A DNA stretch of 45,573 bases from Psychrobacter sp. UBA5136 (GTDB lineage: Bacteria; Pseudomonadota; Gammaproteobacteria; Pseudomonadales; Moraxellaceae): contig NZ_DHYG01000044.1 of assembly GCF_002414005.1 (NCBI RefSeq), positions 1 to 45,573 on the forward strand. Reading direction: 5' to 3'. This document shows, piece by piece, positions 44,584 to 45,573 of the stretch (position 1 is the stretch's first letter; the number at the start of each line of letters is the position of its first letter). The notes beneath the pieces were generated by a model, which ran no database searches, had not been told where the DNA came from, and worked only from the letters and a program-made list of their open reading frames with translations. The translations under genes were made by a program, and so were the position numbers.

Positions 44584-45570
44584 ATGCAACCATCAATAGA
44601 AATGACTGATAAATTTATCTTAGCAATTAATAATGTTTTAAAGTCAAAAGGTGACATGACACCTATGATTGAAGTTACTTCACAGCTGAAGCTAGTTAAT
44701 TTAGATTACTGGGAACGCCTCATACGTGAGGAAGTAGCAAAATACTTAGTATCACAACCAAAGTGGGAAAGCTTGTCAAAAGCTATCAAATCACTATTTA
44801 TTGAGCAAGCATCTTGGCTAGGACTGGTCAGTTGGGACGGCTACGAACGCGAAAAAAGTCTAAAATTATTGTCAGAGAGCGCTCCTAATGCTTTTTTTCT
44901 TATATTAATTGCTCGCAGATTAAATGATTGGGTTCCAGAAGTTCGTGTGGCTGCCAAAGAAGCTTTTATCTTAGTCAGCCGCAAAACTGACTCTAAAATT
45001 ATTGCAGAAGCTTTGATAACCATTTTATCAAATTGGAATTCATGGGGTCGTATAGGACAAGAAAATAGAAATGTCATTTTAAATACTACTTTAAGAAAAG
45101 ATGTCACTTTATCATTGAAAAATAATTTAATCACATTTGCGTCAGGAGCCATTCCTAGTTTATTGTCCCAACTTGGTCAGCTGCCTATTTTTGATGATTA
45201 CCTCAATGAAATTGCTCATAATGCCATCCAGCCTTACGTAAGAGCTAAAGCGTTTCGTAGTTTGTTTGAAGCCCGAATGACATGGATTAGTGGTTATGAA
45301 TGGAAGTGGATTGATAAAGCTTATGGCAGAAGAAAATTAATACCTGTTATTGCTGAACGAAAAATTGATGTGCATATACCTCTAATCGAATTGCTTAATA
45401 GATCAGCGTTTGACCGATCTTCAATTGTTCGCAGCGTATCAGCAGAATTTCTTATTATAAATCTTGACCGCCTAAAACAAGATGAAGTTAAATTCTTTGC
45501 AGAGAAGTTTGCTTTGGATAAATCCAATGCAGTATCAGAACGAGGTCAATTTTTATACCAAACCCAATAA
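44584..45570 (+). CDS. HEAT-repeat-like protein, function unknown
   Basis: The 328-residue protein is composed of helical repeats. LNDWVPEVRVAAKEAFILVS (about 125-144) and FDRSSIVRSVSAEFLIINLD (about 280-300) have the usual HEAT spacing and the D/V/R pattern. There is no signal peptide, no membrane segment and no catalytic motif. The ATG at 44584 has GGAG about ten bases upstream; a TTG 18 codons earlier lies inside the DUF72 gene. The composition is clearly more AT-rich than that of the genes to its left, with many AAA, AAT and TTA codons, which hints at acquisition by transfer. The stop is only three bases from the window edge, so its partners on the right cannot be seen. Confidence 0.7.
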   Translation: MQPSIEMTDKFILAINNVLKSKGDMTPMIEVTSQLKLVNLDYWERLIREEVAKYLVSQPKWESLSKAIKSLFIEQASWLGLVSWDGYEREKSLKLLSESAPNAFFLILIARRLNDWVPEVRVAAKEAFILVSRKTDSKIIAEALITILSNWNSWGRIGQENRNVILNTTLRKDVTLSLKNNLITFASGAIPSLLSQLGQLPIFDDYLNEIAHNAIQPYVRAKAFRSLFEARMTWISGYEWKWIDKAYGRRKLIPVIAERKIDVHIPLIELLNRSAFDRSSIVRSVSAEFLIINLDRLKQDEVKFFAEKFALDKSNAVSERGQFLYQTQ

Positions 45571-45573
45571 TTA

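Overview
The window looks like a contiguous piece of a gammaproteobacterial chromosome from the family Moraxellaceae, most likely Psychrobacter. This is inferred from protein-level resemblance and gene order, because no rRNA is present. The supporting signs are the rpsL-rpsG-fusA-tuf order, an ibaG-murA-hisG-hisD-hisC block with short-form HisG, an Acinetobacter-like NadM-Nudix/NadV pair for NAD salvage, separate fadB-fadA genes, AT-rich spacers, and many polar Asn/Asp/Gln-rich loops in conserved enzymes. I recognise forty protein genes. I found no tRNA, rRNA, CRISPR array, insertion sequence, prophage or clear pseudogene.

Layout. Positions 1-4157 (minus) hold the str operon: a strong promoter, then rpsL, rpsG, fusA and the first 72 codons of tuf. 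Positions 4370-5668 (minus) hold an EcsC-family protein with a Lys/Asp repeat tail. Positions 6197-9123 (plus) hold fabB and pabB, 2 bp apart. Positions 9198-14432 (minus) hold ibaG-murA-hisG-hisD-hisC. Positions 14533-17326 (minus) hold an exported esterase, a DolP-like double-BON lipoprotein and yraN. Positions 17446-19617 (plus) hold rsmI and a PfkB kinase, separated by a perfect 61-bp tandem duplication. Positions 19741-21954 (minus) hold nfuA and metY.

Positions 22377-27854 (plus) hold an alpha/beta hydrolase, a glutathione S-transferase and an NAD-salvage cassette: nadM-Nudix, nadV and an SGNH hydrolase that overlaps nadV. Positions 28009-37951 are a mosaic of short units on both strands: zinc-free L31, a secreted-repeat lipoprotein, an FAD protein, a LOG protein, a hydrolase, a DEDDh exonuclease-DUF3820 protein, an M23 peptidase, dtd, psd, an HD phosphohydrolase and an isochorismatase-like hydrolase. 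Positions 38233-41800 (minus) hold the fadBA beta-oxidation complex. Positions 42599-45570 (plus) hold ispA, a DUF72 protein and an AT-rich HEAT-like protein at the right edge.

Functionally this is mostly core metabolism: translation, fatty-acid synthesis and oxidation, phospholipid, isoprenoid, folate, histidine, methionine, NAD and peptidoglycan synthesis. Most convergent gene pairs are separated by clear hairpin terminators. I did not find a convincing new multi-gene system. The observations most worth following are the recurrent 15-, 16- and 30-bp tandem duplications in spacers and protein loops, the structured fusA-tuf spacer with a predicted internal promoter, the NAD-salvage trio with its overlapping lipase-like gene, and the compositionally distinct gene at the right edge.
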